This document shows positions 7,516 to 17,364 of a stretch of 41,794 bases of DNA, piece after piece; the stretch's first letter is position 1, and each line of letters opens with the position of its first letter. Both the position numbers and the translations under genes were made by a program. Under the pieces are notes generated by a model, which made no database searches, was not told the origin of the DNA, and saw nothing but the letters and a program-made list of their open reading frames with translations. This stretch comes from an uncultured Agathobacter sp. (GTDB lineage: Bacteria > Bacillota > Clostridia > Lachnospirales > Lachnospiraceae): NCBI GenBank assembly GCA_934365945.1, contig CAKRNE010000020.1, positions 1 to 41,794 of the forward strand, read 5' to 3'.

Positions 7516-9009
7516 TTACTGTACTGAGAGATATGAGTATCCCATGAGACTCTCATCAACCTCTCTGGCAGCCTCACGTCCCTCTCTGATAGCCCACACT
7601 ACAAGGGACTGTCCACGATGGTTGTCACCTGCCACATATACGTTTTTAACGTTTGTAGCGTAATGACCCTCCTGGGTACTTACATTTGTTCTGGCATTGA
7701 GCTCTACGCCAAATGCCTTTGCCACATAGCTTTCTGTTCCAAGGAAGCCTGCTGCTATAAGTACAAGCTCTGCAGGAAGCTTTTTCTCTGATCCCTCTAC
7801 CGGAACCATCATGAATCTGCCTGTCTTCTCGTCCTTTTTACTCTCAAGACTTACAATTGTAAGCTCCTTTAAGTTGCCGTTTTTGTCCTTGTGGAACTCT
7901 TTTACGGTTGTCTTATAGATACGTGGGTCATGTCCGAATACTGCAATGGCTTCCTCCTGGCCGTAGTCTGTTTTCAAGACCTTTGGCCACTCAGGCCACG
8001 GATTGTTTGCAGCACGCTCTGTAGGCGGACAAGGCATCATCTCAAGCTGTGTGACTGATTTGGCTCCCTGTCGGATTGCTGTTCCCACACAGTCGTTTCC
8101 TGTGTCACCGCCACCGATAATGACTACATTTTTGCCCTTTGCAGATACAAACTTGCCATCTGTCAGGTTTGAATTTAAAAGGCTCTTTGTATTCTGGGTA
8201 AGGTAATCAACAGCAAAGTAAATACCCTTTGCATCTCTTCCGTCTGCCTTTATGTCTCTTGGATTTTTTGCACCGCAGCAAAGGATTACCCTGTCATACT
8301 TCTTGTAAAGCTCTGCCGGCTTTATATCCTTTCCTACATCACATCCTGTGACAAAATGAATGCCCTCTTCCTTCATTATATTAACTTTTCTGTCAATAAT
8401 GCTCTTATCAAGCTTCATATTCGGAATACCATACATGAGCAGTCCGCCAACGCGATCCTCTCTCTCATATACTGTAACCTCATGGCCTCTCTGGTTCAGC
8501 TGATCTGCTGCCGCAAGTCCTGAAGGGCCGGAACCAATGATTGCTACCTTCTTGCCTGTTCTTACCTTTGGTGGCTTTGGAGCTGCATATCCGTTTGCAT
8601 ATGCAGTCTCTATTACACCGTGCTCATTGTCCCTGACAGATACCGGACTGCCCCAGTGTCCGCATGTACATGCCTTCTCGCACAATGCCGGGCAGACCCT
8701 AGATGTAAACTCAGGGAAATTATTAGTCTTGTGCAGACGATTGTATGCCTGCTCCCAGTTGCCGGTGTATACAAGGTCGTTCCACTCCGGAACAAGGTTG
8801 TGCAGAGGACAGCCTGATGTCATGCCTGCTATTGTCATTCCCGACTGGCAGAAAGGAACTCCGCAGTCCATACAACGGGCAGCCTGTTTCTGCTGATTTT
8901 CTTTTGAAAGGAATACATGGAACTCGTTAAAGTTCTTAATACGCTCCTTTGGCTCTACAGACGCTGCTTCGCATCTGTCATATTCCATAAATCCTGTTGG
9001 TTTTCCCAT
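7516..9009 (-). CDS. gltD: Glutamate synthase small (beta) subunit
   Basis: A 497-residue GltD. The N-terminal domain carries the two [4Fe-4S] cysteine groups (CMDCGVPFC near residue 47, and CPALCEKACTCG near residue 106). It is followed by an FAD site (IIGSGPSGLAAAD near residue 156) and an NADPH site (VVIIGGGDTGNDCVGTA near residue 295), ending with YVAGDNHRGQSLVVWAIREG. The subunit takes electrons from NAD(P)H and passes them to the large subunit for reductive synthesis of two glutamates from glutamine and 2-oxoglutarate. It starts 14 bp after gltB with an AAGGAGG ribosome site, so the two form one operon. Confidence 0.97.
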   Translation of the reverse strand: MGKPTGFMEYDRCEAASVEPKERIKNFNEFHVFLSKENQQKQAARCMDCGVPFCQSGMTIAGMTSGCPLHNLVPEWNDLVYTGNWEQAYNRLHKTNNFPEFTSRVCPALCEKACTCGHWGSPVSVRDNEHGVIETAYANGYAAPKPPKVRTGKKVAIIGSGPSGLAAADQLNQRGHEVTVYEREDRVGGLLMYGIPNMKLDKSIIDRKVNIMKEEGIHFVTGCDVGKDIKPAELYKKYDRVILCCGAKNPRDIKADGRDAKGIYFAVDYLTQNTKSLLNSNLTDGKFVSAKGKNVVIIGGGDTGNDCVGTAIRQGAKSVTQLEMMPCPPTERAANNPWPEWPKVLKTDYGQEEAIAVFGHDPRIYKTTVKEFHKDKNGNLKELTIVSLESKKDEKTGRFMMVPVEGSEKKLPAELVLIAAGFLGTESYVAKAFGVELNARTNVSTQEGHYATNVKNVYVAGDNHRGQSLVVWAIREGREAAREVDESLMGYSYLSVQ

Positions 9010-9023
9010 TATCTGCGTCCTCC

Positions 9024-12000
9024 TTAGCCTCTTGTGCTGGCATAAAATGCCTCAATCTGTGCCTGCTCTGCGTTAAGACCCTTTTCTTCCATCTGTACAA
9101 TGGCCATCTGCATACGGTTGTAATCGTAAGGAATAACCTTCTTGAACTTAGGAAGATACTCACTGAAATGATCAAGGATTTCCTTTCCCTTTTCAGAGTT
9201 TGTAAGTGTTACATGCTCTTTTATCATTTCCTTAAGCTCTAATACATCGTACTTGTTTGAGACCTCCTCAGTAAATACCATCTGCTTGTTGGTTCTCATG
9301 TAAAGGTCATTGTCCTCATCAAGCACATATGCTATTCCGCCGCTCATACCTGCAGCAAAGTTTTTTCCGGTCTTTCCAAGGATAACTACGCGGCCACCTG
9401 TCATGTACTCGCAGCCATGATCACCGACACCCTCAACTACTGCTGTTGCACCGGAATTTCTTACGCAGAAACGCTCACCGGCAACACCGTTTATGAAGGC
9501 TTTACCGCTGGTAGCTCCGTAAAGTGCTACGTTTCCGATGATGATATTATCATCCTTCTCAAACTTGACTCCTGCCGGTGGATATACGATGAGCTTTCCA
9601 CCTGAAAGACCCTTTCCGAAGTAATCGTTTGAATCTCCGACAAGCTCAAGTGTAAGTCCCTTAGGGATAAATGCTCCAAAGCTCTGTCCGCCTGCACCGT
9701 TACACTTGATGACAAATGTGTCGTCATCCAACGTATCGTCATATTTCTTTGTAATCTCAGAACCAAATATTGTTCCGAGAGATCTGTTTGTATTTGTTAC
9801 CTCAATCTCAATCGCACGCTTTTGTCCGCTCTCAAGTGCGCTCTTAAGCTGTGTCATGATTTCTGTCATATCCTTTGTCTTTGAAAGCTCAAAGTCATAT
9901 ACCTGCTTAGGATCGAAGATAACACTCTGCTTTTTGCCATCAAACGGATTATTGAGCATACAGTCGAGATCTATCTTTGACTGTCTCTCGCTTAAATTGT
10001 CACGCTTCTTTAAGAGATCTCCACGTCCTACGAGCTCGTCTACGGTCTTTACGCCAAGCTTTGCCATATACTCACGAAGCTCTTCTGCGATGAAACGCAT
10101 GAAGTTCTCAACGTACTCAGGCTTTCCTGCAAAGCGCTTACGAAGCTCAGGGTTTTGTGTGGCAATTCCTGCCGGACATGTATCTAAGTTACATACCCTC
10201 ATCATTACACAGCCCATTGTTACAAGCGGAGCTGTCGCAAAACCGAATTCCTCGGCTCCAAGACATGCTGCAATTGCAACATCACGGCCGCTCATGAGCT
10301 TACCGTCTGTCTCGATTCTTACCTTATTTCTAAGACCGTTCATAAGAAGAGTCTGGTGTGTCTCTGCAAGTCCAAGCTCCCATGGAAGTCCTGCATTGTG
10401 GATTGAGCTGCTAGGTGCGGCTCCTGTTCCTCCGTCGTAGCCTGAGATAAGTACTACCTGTGCTCCGGCCTTTGCAACACCTGCCGCAACAGTTCCTACA
10501 CCTGCCTCAGAAACGAGCTTGACTGAGATTCTTGCATCTCTGTTTGCATTCTTTAAGTCGAAAATAAGCTGCTCCAAATCCTCGATAGAATAAATATCGT
10601 GATGTGGTGGTGGAGAGATAAGTGCAACACCCGGTGTTGAAAGTCTAGTCTTTGCAATCCAAGGATAAACCTTCTTTCCAGGTAAGTGTCCTCCCTCACC
10701 CGGCTTAGCACCCTGTGCCATCTTAATCTGAATCTCCTGTGCGCTTGTTAAGTATCTGCTTGTAACACCAAAACGTCCTGAAGCAACCTGCTTGATTGCC
10801 GAACAGCGGTTCTTTCCATCTTTTCCGATTGTGAGACGCTCCTTATCCTCTCCACCCTCACCGGTATTTGACTTACCGTGCAGATGGTTCATGGCAATTG
10901 CAAGTGTCTCATGTGCCTCCTTTGAAATAGAGCCGTATGACATAGCACCTGTCTTGAAGCGTGTCACAATTGAATCAACGTTCTCAACCTCCTCGAGCTT
11001 GACACCCTTCTTTGGATAATTGAAATCCATGAGTCCACGGATGTTTGTATTTTTCTCCTCCTCATCCACAAGTGCTGTGTACTGCTTGAACATATTGTAG
11101 TCACCGCGCTGTGTAGACTGCTGGAGAAGATGAATTGTAGCCGGGTTGTACAGATGGTCATCTGCACCGCTTCTCATCTTGTGTCTGCCCTTGCTGTCAA
11201 GTGTAACATCAGTCTCAAGTCCGAGCGGATCGTAGGCTGCTGAGTGAAGCTCATCCACATCGTTCTCAATATCCTGTAATGTAATTCCACCGATACGGCT
11301 TACTGTATTTGTGAAATACTTGTCAATAACGCTCTTGTCAATACCGATTGCCTCAAAAATCTTTGAGCCCTGATATGACTGGATGGTTGAAATACCCATC
11401 TTTGCTGCAATCTTTACGATACCTGTGATGATTGCATGGTTGTAATCATCGATTGCTGCATAATAATCCTTGTCAAGCATATGCTCGTCAACAAGCTGCT
11501 TAACTGTATCCTGTGCCAGATAAGGGTTGATTGCACTCGCACCAAAGCCAAGCAGTGTAGCAAAATGATGAACCTCTCTTGGCTCTCCTGACTCAAGGAT
11601 GAGTGAAAGTGATGTTCTCTTTTTCGTCTTTACAAGGTACTGCTGCAATGCAGCAACTGCAAGCAATGAAGGAATTGCAACGTGGTTCTCATCAACGCCT
11701 CTGTCTGAGAGGATAATAATGTTGGCTCCGTCCCTGTATGCACGGTCTGCCTCTATATAAAGTCTGTCTACTGCTTTCTCAAGACTTGTGTTCTTGTAAT
11801 ATATAATAGGTAAAACCTCTACCTTAAAGCCATCGGCCTTTAAATTTTTAATCTTCATAAGGTCAGTGTTTGTAAGGATAGGGTTGTTAATCTTAAGTAC
11901 ACGGCAGTTTTCCGGCTTCTCCTCAAGCACGTTTCCGGCCTCACCGATATAGAGTGTGGTTGATGTGACAACCTCCTCACGGATTGAATCGATAGGCGGG

Positions 12001-13577
12001 TTTGTTACCTGTGCGAAGCGCTGCTTAAAGTAGTTGAATAACGGCTCCCTGTTACCTGATAAAGCTGCAAGCGGTGTATCAGTACCCATGGCTGCTGTGC
12101 CCTCAACACCATTTTTAGCCATCGGAAGGATTGAATCCTTGAGTGACTCATATGTGTAACCAAAGGCTCTCTGCATTCTCTGGCGCTCTTCCTTTGTATA
12201 CTCAGGTACTCTCTGGTTAGGAATCTTTAAATCCTTAAGATTTACCATGTATCTGTCAATCCACTCACCATAAGGCTGCTTGTCAGCATATCTCTCCTTG
12301 AGCTCATCATCATCTATGATTTTTCCTGCGACAGTATCTACAAGAAGCATCTTTCCCGGGCGGAGACGATCCTTTTTCACTATCTTTGTAGGGTCAATCT
12401 CAAGTACTCCGACCTCAGATGAAAGGATCAGATAATCATCATCTGTCACATAGTAACGTGATGGACGAAGTCCGTTTCTATCAAGCACTGCTCCGACTAA
12501 ATCACCATCTGAGAATACAATTGAAGCCGGACCATCCCATGGCTCCATCATTGTAGCGTAGTACTGGTAGAAATCCTTCTTCTTCTGGGTCATGATTGAA
12601 TTGTTTGCCCATGGCTCAGGAATCATTATCATAACAGCAAGAGGAAGCTCCATACCACTCATCACCAAAAACTCAAGTGCGTTATCGAGCATCGCTGAGT
12701 CAGAGCCTGCTGCATTGATAACAGGTAAAACCTTCTGGAACTCTTTTTTAAGCTTTGGAGACTCCATGTTCTCCTCACGTGCTGACATCTTGTCAGAGTT
12801 TCCAAGAATAGTATTAATCTCACCGTTGTGTACGATAAATCTGTTTGGATGAGATCTCTCCCAGCTTGGGTTTGTATTTGTAGAGAATCTCGAATGCACT
12901 GTGGCGATTGCTGACTCATAATCAGGATCCTGTAAATCCATGAAGAACTGTCTGAGCTGCTCTACAAGGAACATTCCCTTATATACGATTGTTCTGCTTG
13001 AGAAAGAAACCACATACGTATTGTCGTTTGACTGCTCAAAAACACGTCTTGCAACATAGAGCTTTCTGTCAAACTCAAGTCCTCTCTCAACATCCTCAGG
13101 TCTCTTTACGAAGCACTGCATGATGCAAGGCATACAGTCTCTGGCCTTTTTAGAAAGCTTGTCCGGCTCTGTAGGTACCTGTCTCCATCCGAGGAATTCA
13201 AGTCCTTCCTTCTCTACGATAACCTCAAGCATCTTCTTTGCCTGAATAGTCTTGAACTCATCATCAGGGAAGAAAAACATTCCCACACCGTAATCTCTCT
13301 CATCTCCAAGCTCTATTCCAAGAGGCTTTGTAACCTTCTTAAAAAACTTATGAGAAATCTGAAGCAGGATTCCGACACCGTCTCCGGTCTTACCGTCAGC
13401 GTCTTTTCCGGCTCTGTGCTTTAAGTTCTCAACAATCTTTAAAGCATTCTCGACTGTCTCATGTGTTTTGATACCTTTGATATTTACTACTGCACCAATT
13501 CCACAGTTATCATGCTCGTAGCGAGGATCATACAATCCCTTGGCTGTGGCTGTGCTTTCATTCCATTGTTTACTCAT
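9024..13577 (-). CDS. gltB: Glutamate synthase large (alpha) subunit
   Basis: A 1517-residue full-length GltB. The class-II glutaminase domain begins at Cys25 (DN-CGIG), so a 24-residue propeptide must be removed for the cysteine to become the N-terminal nucleophile. After the central domain comes the FMN/2-oxoglutarate barrel with GGTGAAPSSSIHNAGLPWEL and the 3Fe-4S cluster cysteines in CVMMRVCNLDTCPAGIATQ; the C-terminal beta-helix domain has the expected glycine-rich turns (GAGGQSFGAF, GDHGCEYMTGG). It is the first gene of gltB-gltD, the main ammonium assimilation step together with glutamine synthetase. An AAAGGAAG ribosome site precedes the ATG. Confidence 0.98.
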   Translation of the reverse strand: MSKQWNESTATAKGLYDPRYEHDNCGIGAVVNIKGIKTHETVENALKIVENLKHRAGKDADGKTGDGVGILLQISHKFFKKVTKPLGIELGDERDYGVGMFFFPDDEFKTIQAKKMLEVIVEKEGLEFLGWRQVPTEPDKLSKKARDCMPCIMQCFVKRPEDVERGLEFDRKLYVARRVFEQSNDNTYVVSFSSRTIVYKGMFLVEQLRQFFMDLQDPDYESAIATVHSRFSTNTNPSWERSHPNRFIVHNGEINTILGNSDKMSAREENMESPKLKKEFQKVLPVINAAGSDSAMLDNALEFLVMSGMELPLAVMIMIPEPWANNSIMTQKKKDFYQYYATMMEPWDGPASIVFSDGDLVGAVLDRNGLRPSRYYVTDDDYLILSSEVGVLEIDPTKIVKKDRLRPGKMLLVDTVAGKIIDDDELKERYADKQPYGEWIDRYMVNLKDLKIPNQRVPEYTKEERQRMQRAFGYTYESLKDSILPMAKNGVEGTAAMGTDTPLAALSGNREPLFNYFKQRFAQVTNPPIDSIREEVVTSTTLYIGEAGNVLEEKPENCRVLKINNPILTNTDLMKIKNLKADGFKVEVLPIIYYKNTSLEKAVDRLYIEADRAYRDGANIIILSDRGVDENHVAIPSLLAVAALQQYLVKTKKRTSLSLILESGEPREVHHFATLLGFGASAINPYLAQDTVKQLVDEHMLDKDYYAAIDDYNHAIITGIVKIAAKMGISTIQSYQGSKIFEAIGIDKSVIDKYFTNTVSRIGGITLQDIENDVDELHSAAYDPLGLETDVTLDSKGRHKMRSGADDHLYNPATIHLLQQSTQRGDYNMFKQYTALVDEEEKNTNIRGLMDFNYPKKGVKLEEVENVDSIVTRFKTGAMSYGSISKEAHETLAIAMNHLHGKSNTGEGGEDKERLTIGKDGKNRCSAIKQVASGRFGVTSRYLTSAQEIQIKMAQGAKPGEGGHLPGKKVYPWIAKTRLSTPGVALISPPPHHDIYSIEDLEQLIFDLKNANRDARISVKLVSEAGVGTVAAGVAKAGAQVVLISGYDGGTGAAPSSSIHNAGLPWELGLAETHQTLLMNGLRNKVRIETDGKLMSGRDVAIAACLGAEEFGFATAPLVTMGCVMMRVCNLDTCPAGIATQNPELRKRFAGKPEYVENFMRFIAEELREYMAKLGVKTVDELVGRGDLLKKRDNLSERQSKIDLDCMLNNPFDGKKQSVIFDPKQVYDFELSKTKDMTEIMTQLKSALESGQKRAIEIEVTNTNRSLGTIFGSEITKKYDDTLDDDTFVIKCNGAGGQSFGAFIPKGLTLELVGDSNDYFGKGLSGGKLIVYPPAGVKFEKDDNIIIGNVALYGATSGKAFINGVAGERFCVRNSGATAVVEGVGDHGCEYMTGGRVVILGKTGKNFAAGMSGGIAYVLDEDNDLYMRTNKQMVFTEEVSNKYDVLELKEMIKEHVTLTNSEKGKEILDHFSEYLPKFKKVIPYDYNRMQMAIVQMEEKGLNAEQAQIEAFYASTRG

Positions 13578-13902
13578 AGGTTCTTCCTTTCCTAGTGTAA
13601 ATTTGTTAACGGATAACTTATTAAGAAGTGAATCATTTCCTGTTTATGATTTTACAACTACGAAAGCCCAATGTAAATAGTTTTTTTCTTGATATTGTCT
13701 GATTATTTGACAACTTAATATTATAAAGTTATTTTTCTGATTATATTTGTATTTTTATCTTATTTAAAAGGGTATACGCACAATTGTCTTTTTAAGATTT
13801 CAAAACTTTTTTCAATAAAGCAAGGCATAAAACGCTGTTTTAGTAAATTGTGTCTGAATTGTGTGTGCTTTATAGTAGTTTTTCTTGTCTGATATCAAAA
13901 AA
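13578..13902 (-). other. Leader and upstream region of gltB
   Basis: A 325-bp non-coding stretch. It holds the gltB promoter at 13649-13677. Further upstream are a short palindrome (TAAAAC-GCT-GTTTTA, near 13830-13845) and related CACAATT / AATTGTG words near 13780-13865 that could be regulator contacts; I cannot name the regulator. No riboswitch fold was recognised in the roughly 65-nt leader. Confidence 0.5.
13649..13677 (-). promoter_or_regulatory. Promoter of gltB-gltD
   Basis: TTTACA (13672-13677, minus strand), exactly 17 nt spacer, TAAAAT (13649-13654); each hexamer has five of six consensus bases. The predicted leader to the gltB ATG is about 65 nt. Confidence 0.65.
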
Positions 13903-13932
13903 ATCAGCTATACTTTTTATTGTATAGCTGAT
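13903..13932 (-). terminator. Rho-independent terminator after the CPBP protease gene
   Basis: Perfect 11-bp stem, ATCAGCTATAC (13903-13913) with GTATAGCTGAT (13922-13932), 8-nt loop and a run of seven T on the minus strand. Confidence 0.88.
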
Positions 13933-14035
13933 CATCATGACAATTAGTAAATATTCTCCACGCGCCGCTCACATTTACAAAGCTGCACGATACTTGTACT
14001 TTGTCTACGCTCCGTTTCGCTCCATGCTAAACAGC

Positions 14036-14806
14036 TCATTCTGAGTGTTTTAAATAATAACCACACAGTACAGCACCAACACCAAGACATAAGACAGATA
14101 CCACCCACGCCATAACACTGCCATCAACCGTAAACTTTAAAATACCGGTTTCTGTCCTTATAACGGCAAACGCATTGGCGGTGATATGACCAATCATGGC
14201 TGCATACACATGCCCTGACTTATACATAAAAGCTGCAAGCACAAGACCAAGTAAAAAAGCATAGACAAACTGCACTACATTAAAATGAATAAGCCCAAAC
14301 AAAAGTGCCGACAAAAATACCGCCTGCGGCACATTCATTATTTTGCGCATATTTCCAAATACAATGCCTCTGAAAACAAGCTCCTCCATAATCGGAGAAA
14401 GAATTGCCGAGCCAATCAGCTCAAGTGCGAGAGTGCTTGCATAAAAGCTCTCATTCGCCTTTGCATATCCTTCTGAGAGCCCGATAAGCGGTGACATGGT
14501 GATGATATTGTTGAGTGCAAATGAAATGAAAAGTGTAATCACCATCACCCGGAGCACATTTATAAAAAGCGCCCTGTCTATCTTTGGTTTTTCAACAAAC
14601 ATCTGCTGCGTCGGCTTATAGCTTGCAAAATACATAAATGGTATTGTAATCGCCGCAGATATTATCTGCGCTATCATGTAGGTCGAAGCTGTATGTCCGA
14701 TAAACGCAAAAATAAAGTACATCGTGCTCAAAAAAACAATGTAGTAAAGCACAATCGGGACAATTATTTCCCACACTATCGCTCTTAATTTTAAATTCTT
14801 ATTCAT
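14036..14806 (-). CDS. CPBP family intramembrane metalloprotease
   Basis: A 256-residue polytopic protein with about seven hydrophobic segments. The CPBP (CAAX/Abi) motifs are present: EELVFRG near residue 141 (catalytic glutamates), HFNVVQFVYAFLLGLVLA near residue 174 and HITANAF near residue 208. Family members are Rce1-like membrane proteases; in Firmicutes many are tied to bacteriocin immunity or envelope functions, but nothing nearby gives a substrate. It has its own terminator about 100 bp downstream. Two direct copies of GTTATAAAC sit just upstream of the start (14846-14866 region). Confidence 0.9.
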   Translation of the reverse strand: MNKNLKLRAIVWEIIVPIVLYYIVFLSTMYFIFAFIGHTASTYMIAQIISAAITIPFMYFASYKPTQQMFVEKPKIDRALFINVLRVMVITLFISFALNNIITMSPLIGLSEGYAKANESFYASTLALELIGSAILSPIMEELVFRGIVFGNMRKIMNVPQAVFLSALLFGLIHFNVVQFVYAFLLGLVLAAFMYKSGHVYAAMIGHITANAFAVIRTETGILKFTVDGSVMAWVVSVLCLGVGAVLCGYYLKHSE

Positions 14807-14888
14807 GAAATCCCATTCCTATCTACAGTTTATAACTACCGTTTATAACTCTTGTTCTCAATACATTGCTCTTGCAGCTTCATAAAAG

Positions 14889-15542
14889 TTAATCAAAAAA
14901 CTTAGAAATCACATCAGGAAGCTGTCTTAAATCATCTATCACAGCTTTTGCACCGGCAGCTACCATCTCATCCACATCGCCAAAGCCAAAGCTTACCGCT
15001 ATGCTTGGCACATTCACACGGTTTGCTCCTTCAATGTCGAACATAGTATCTCCGATTAAGCACATTTCATCCCTTGGAATGTCTGCCCATCGGCGCATCA
15101 CCTCGTTAAGCACCTCTTCCTTTGTATCTATCCTGCCGTCAAATGTAGCTCCGACCACCTCATCAAACATATCCAGTATTCCAAAATGTTCCAAAATACG
15201 CTCACATGATTTTTCCGGCTTTGATGATGCAAGTCCTATCCTATAGCCTGCTGCTTTAAGCGCCTCTATGCATTCCTTTACTCCCGGAAAAAGTGAACAT
15301 TCAAATATACCTGTTTTGTTATAGCGCTCTCTGTACTTTTCGACTGCTTCAAGCGCCTTTTCCTTTGGAAATCCGTAGTGCTCCATAAATGTGTTTATGA
15401 GCGGCGGACCTATAAAGAAAAACAGGCTGTTTCTGTCAGGCTCATCTATGCCAAAGTGTGAAAGTGCATACTGCGCTGACTTTGTGATGCCCTCTGATGA
15501 GTCAATAAGTGTTCCGTCAAGATCAAATAATATTGCTTTCAT
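14889..15542 (-). CDS. HAD phosphatase, phosphoglycolate phosphatase-like
   Basis: A 217-residue HAD subfamily IA protein. Motif I is ILFDLDGTLIDSS (nucleophile Asp7), motif II is GLASSKP near residue 103, and motif III/IV is CLIGDTMFDIEGANR near residue 160; the small helical cap lies between motifs I and II. Such enzymes hydrolyse small phosphates such as phosphoglycolate or pyrophosphate; the true substrate is unknown. It begins 46 bp after the VWA gene and could be the last gene of the moxR-VWA transcript, although no functional link is evident. Confidence 0.9.
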   Translation of the reverse strand: MKAILFDLDGTLIDSSEGITKSAQYALSHFGIDEPDRNSLFFFIGPPLINTFMEHYGFPKEKALEAVEKYRERYNKTGIFECSLFPGVKECIEALKAAGYRIGLASSKPEKSCERILEHFGILDMFDEVVGATFDGRIDTKEEVLNEVMRRWADIPRDEMCLIGDTMFDIEGANRVNVPSIAVSFGFGDVDEMVAAGAKAVIDDLRQLPDVISKFFD

Positions 15543-15588
15543 TAGTTATCTCCATTGTTATAAGTTCATTGTAATTTTAATTAAAATG

Positions 15589-17355
15589 CTAGGTCAGTAT
15601 CTCATTTAACACTCGTCCGACAGCATCGGCAAACTCGTTAATACTCTTTATCTTCACAAGACTTCTGCCGAATATCTTTGTTGCAAGCTCACTGTCATGC
15701 GCACTTCCCATGAAGATGCCGATTACATCTATTCCATAGTTTTTAAGCCTCTGCACCTCATTTACAGTATCCTTAACAGCAAGAACGTCGGTATACTCCC
15801 TGTCCTTATAGAATGCACCCTCTCCTGCTATCTGATCATCCTGGGGGCTTGCATCAGAAAACATAAAAAGCAGCTTTTTAGGCTTTTGGCTCTGCTCCAT
15901 CAGATGTGATGCAGCGCGCAGAGCAAGACCATCCCTGTTATTTCCTGCTGCGACATAACGAAACAGCTCATCCTCCACACCATAGTCGTCATATTCCTTA
16001 AAAATATGCATCACCGTGTAACCTCTTATGCTGCAATATGAATAAATCTGCACCGGTATGCCACAATTAGTCAAACTCTTTGACAGTACATATGCCTGTG
16101 CCGCTATATTCTGCTGCAGCTGCTTTCTGGAAGACGACGCATCCATCAGGATGTCGACAGAAAAGCCCGGTGTTTCCACCTCATCTTTTCGCTCAAACAC
16201 ACGCGGATTGTCCAGATACAGTGCCTTCCACACACTCGCAGGCTTTATCCTGCCATGCGTTGTGGCATCCCAAAATGTCTCATCCGCTGTCTCCAAGTGC
16301 ATTCTAAGGCTTTCTGTTAGTGTCCTTATACTGTTTTGATACACTGCCCTGTTTTTTTGAAAATGCTCTTTGTTTTTGTCGTATTGCAGGGCTGTCTCTT
16401 TTGTAAATTCAAAAATCTCCCTGCGCTCTCTTTTATTGTCAATCTCATCAGGCACAGTCTGCTTTTTCTTTGGCGCAACACCTCTTGTAAAAAGCAGATG
16501 ACAGTTTTTATGGTTTCCTACACATAGCTTTTTCTCTATCAATGCCTGCTGAGTGTCGGAATACATGCTTTCTCCAAAGCAGGCTGACACATACCGCTTC
16601 GCTTCTACCGGGTCCTTCTGCAGTGAAAACTGTATAAGATACCTCTTTGAATGCTCCATAGACAAAGCTGTACCGTAAGACGATGAATTTGGGTAATAAA
16701 AATTTTTAGCTCTGACATACTGTGTGCTGACTTTTCCTACGGAGTGAAATGCCCCGGCTACCTTCTGTAAGAAATATATGCCCTGCGGCTTTGCCACCTT
16801 TAACGGCTTGTACGAAAAATACTTCCACAGGATTTCTCTCGTTTTTGCTATAATCTCATCAGTCGTCATATCAGGTGTAAAATAAAAAGCATGCAGCAGC
16901 TCTTCATCCTCCTGCCCAAGCTTTGATGGCTTTCCAAGTATCTTTCTGCAGTGTGCATTTCTGATTGTATCAATCCTTGAATACTCTCTGTTTTTATTGG
17001 CTCCTGCAAGGCTCTTTTTCGCATACTCAAGCCTTAAATCATTTAAGGCAGGCCTCGTTTGCCTCTCCTTTTCATACAGGGCATTTTCCAGCCCTATCCA
17101 CAAAAGTCCCTCATACAGCGCAGCATTTTTGCCTGTAAGCTGATCAAAAAAATCATCTATCTTGTCCTGCTCATACCATTTGTAGGTGAGACCGATTATC
17201 AGATTAAGGTAAATATCCGCAGTGCCATCCGGTGCAAATGCCAGAAAAAGCGGCTCTATGTCATAATCACAGGCCGCCATCCATATGAAATTTCTTGCTC
17301 TTTTTGCTTCCTTTATATCCTGTTCTTCCATATGTCCCATTCCCTCATATGTCAC
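15589..17355 (-). CDS. VWA domain protein paired with a MoxR ATPase
   Basis: A 588-residue soluble protein. The C-terminal third is a von Willebrand A fold with the metal-site motif DILMDASSSR near residues 401-410, a conserved Asp/Ser pattern (LLFMFSDASPQDDQI) and a later FGRSLVKIKS end. The first 380 residues are helical and not recognised beyond resemblance to other MoxR-associated proteins. MoxR/VWA pairs act as chaperone-like machines that insert metals or assemble complexes; the client here is unknown. Its start is uncertain: a GTG at 17355 with AGGGG upstream, or ATG codons at 17340 and 17331, the last having GAGGG at 10 nt. It lies 9 bp after the ATPase gene. Confidence 0.85.
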   Translation of the reverse strand: MTYEGMGHMEEQDIKEAKRARNFIWMAACDYDIEPLFLAFAPDGTADIYLNLIIGLTYKWYEQDKIDDFFDQLTGKNAALYEGLLWIGLENALYEKERQTRPALNDLRLEYAKKSLAGANKNREYSRIDTIRNAHCRKILGKPSKLGQEDEELLHAFYFTPDMTTDEIIAKTREILWKYFSYKPLKVAKPQGIYFLQKVAGAFHSVGKVSTQYVRAKNFYYPNSSSYGTALSMEHSKRYLIQFSLQKDPVEAKRYVSACFGESMYSDTQQALIEKKLCVGNHKNCHLLFTRGVAPKKKQTVPDEIDNKRERREIFEFTKETALQYDKNKEHFQKNRAVYQNSIRTLTESLRMHLETADETFWDATTHGRIKPASVWKALYLDNPRVFERKDEVETPGFSVDILMDASSSRKQLQQNIAAQAYVLSKSLTNCGIPVQIYSYCSIRGYTVMHIFKEYDDYGVEDELFRYVAAGNNRDGLALRAASHLMEQSQKPKKLLFMFSDASPQDDQIAGEGAFYKDREYTDVLAVKDTVNEVQRLKNYGIDVIGIFMGSAHDSELATKIFGRSLVKIKSINEFADAVGRVLNEILT

Positions 17356-17364
17356 AAGCCCCTA

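Noticed and set aside
8003..8930. Plus-strand open frames opposite gltD
   Set aside because: They are antisense shadows of a strongly conserved gene, with no ribosome sites or recognisable domains; the same holds for all other plus-strand frames in the window.
13578..13648. Riboswitch in the gltB leader
   Set aside because: The leader is short and A+T-rich, with no conserved aptamer core that I recognise.
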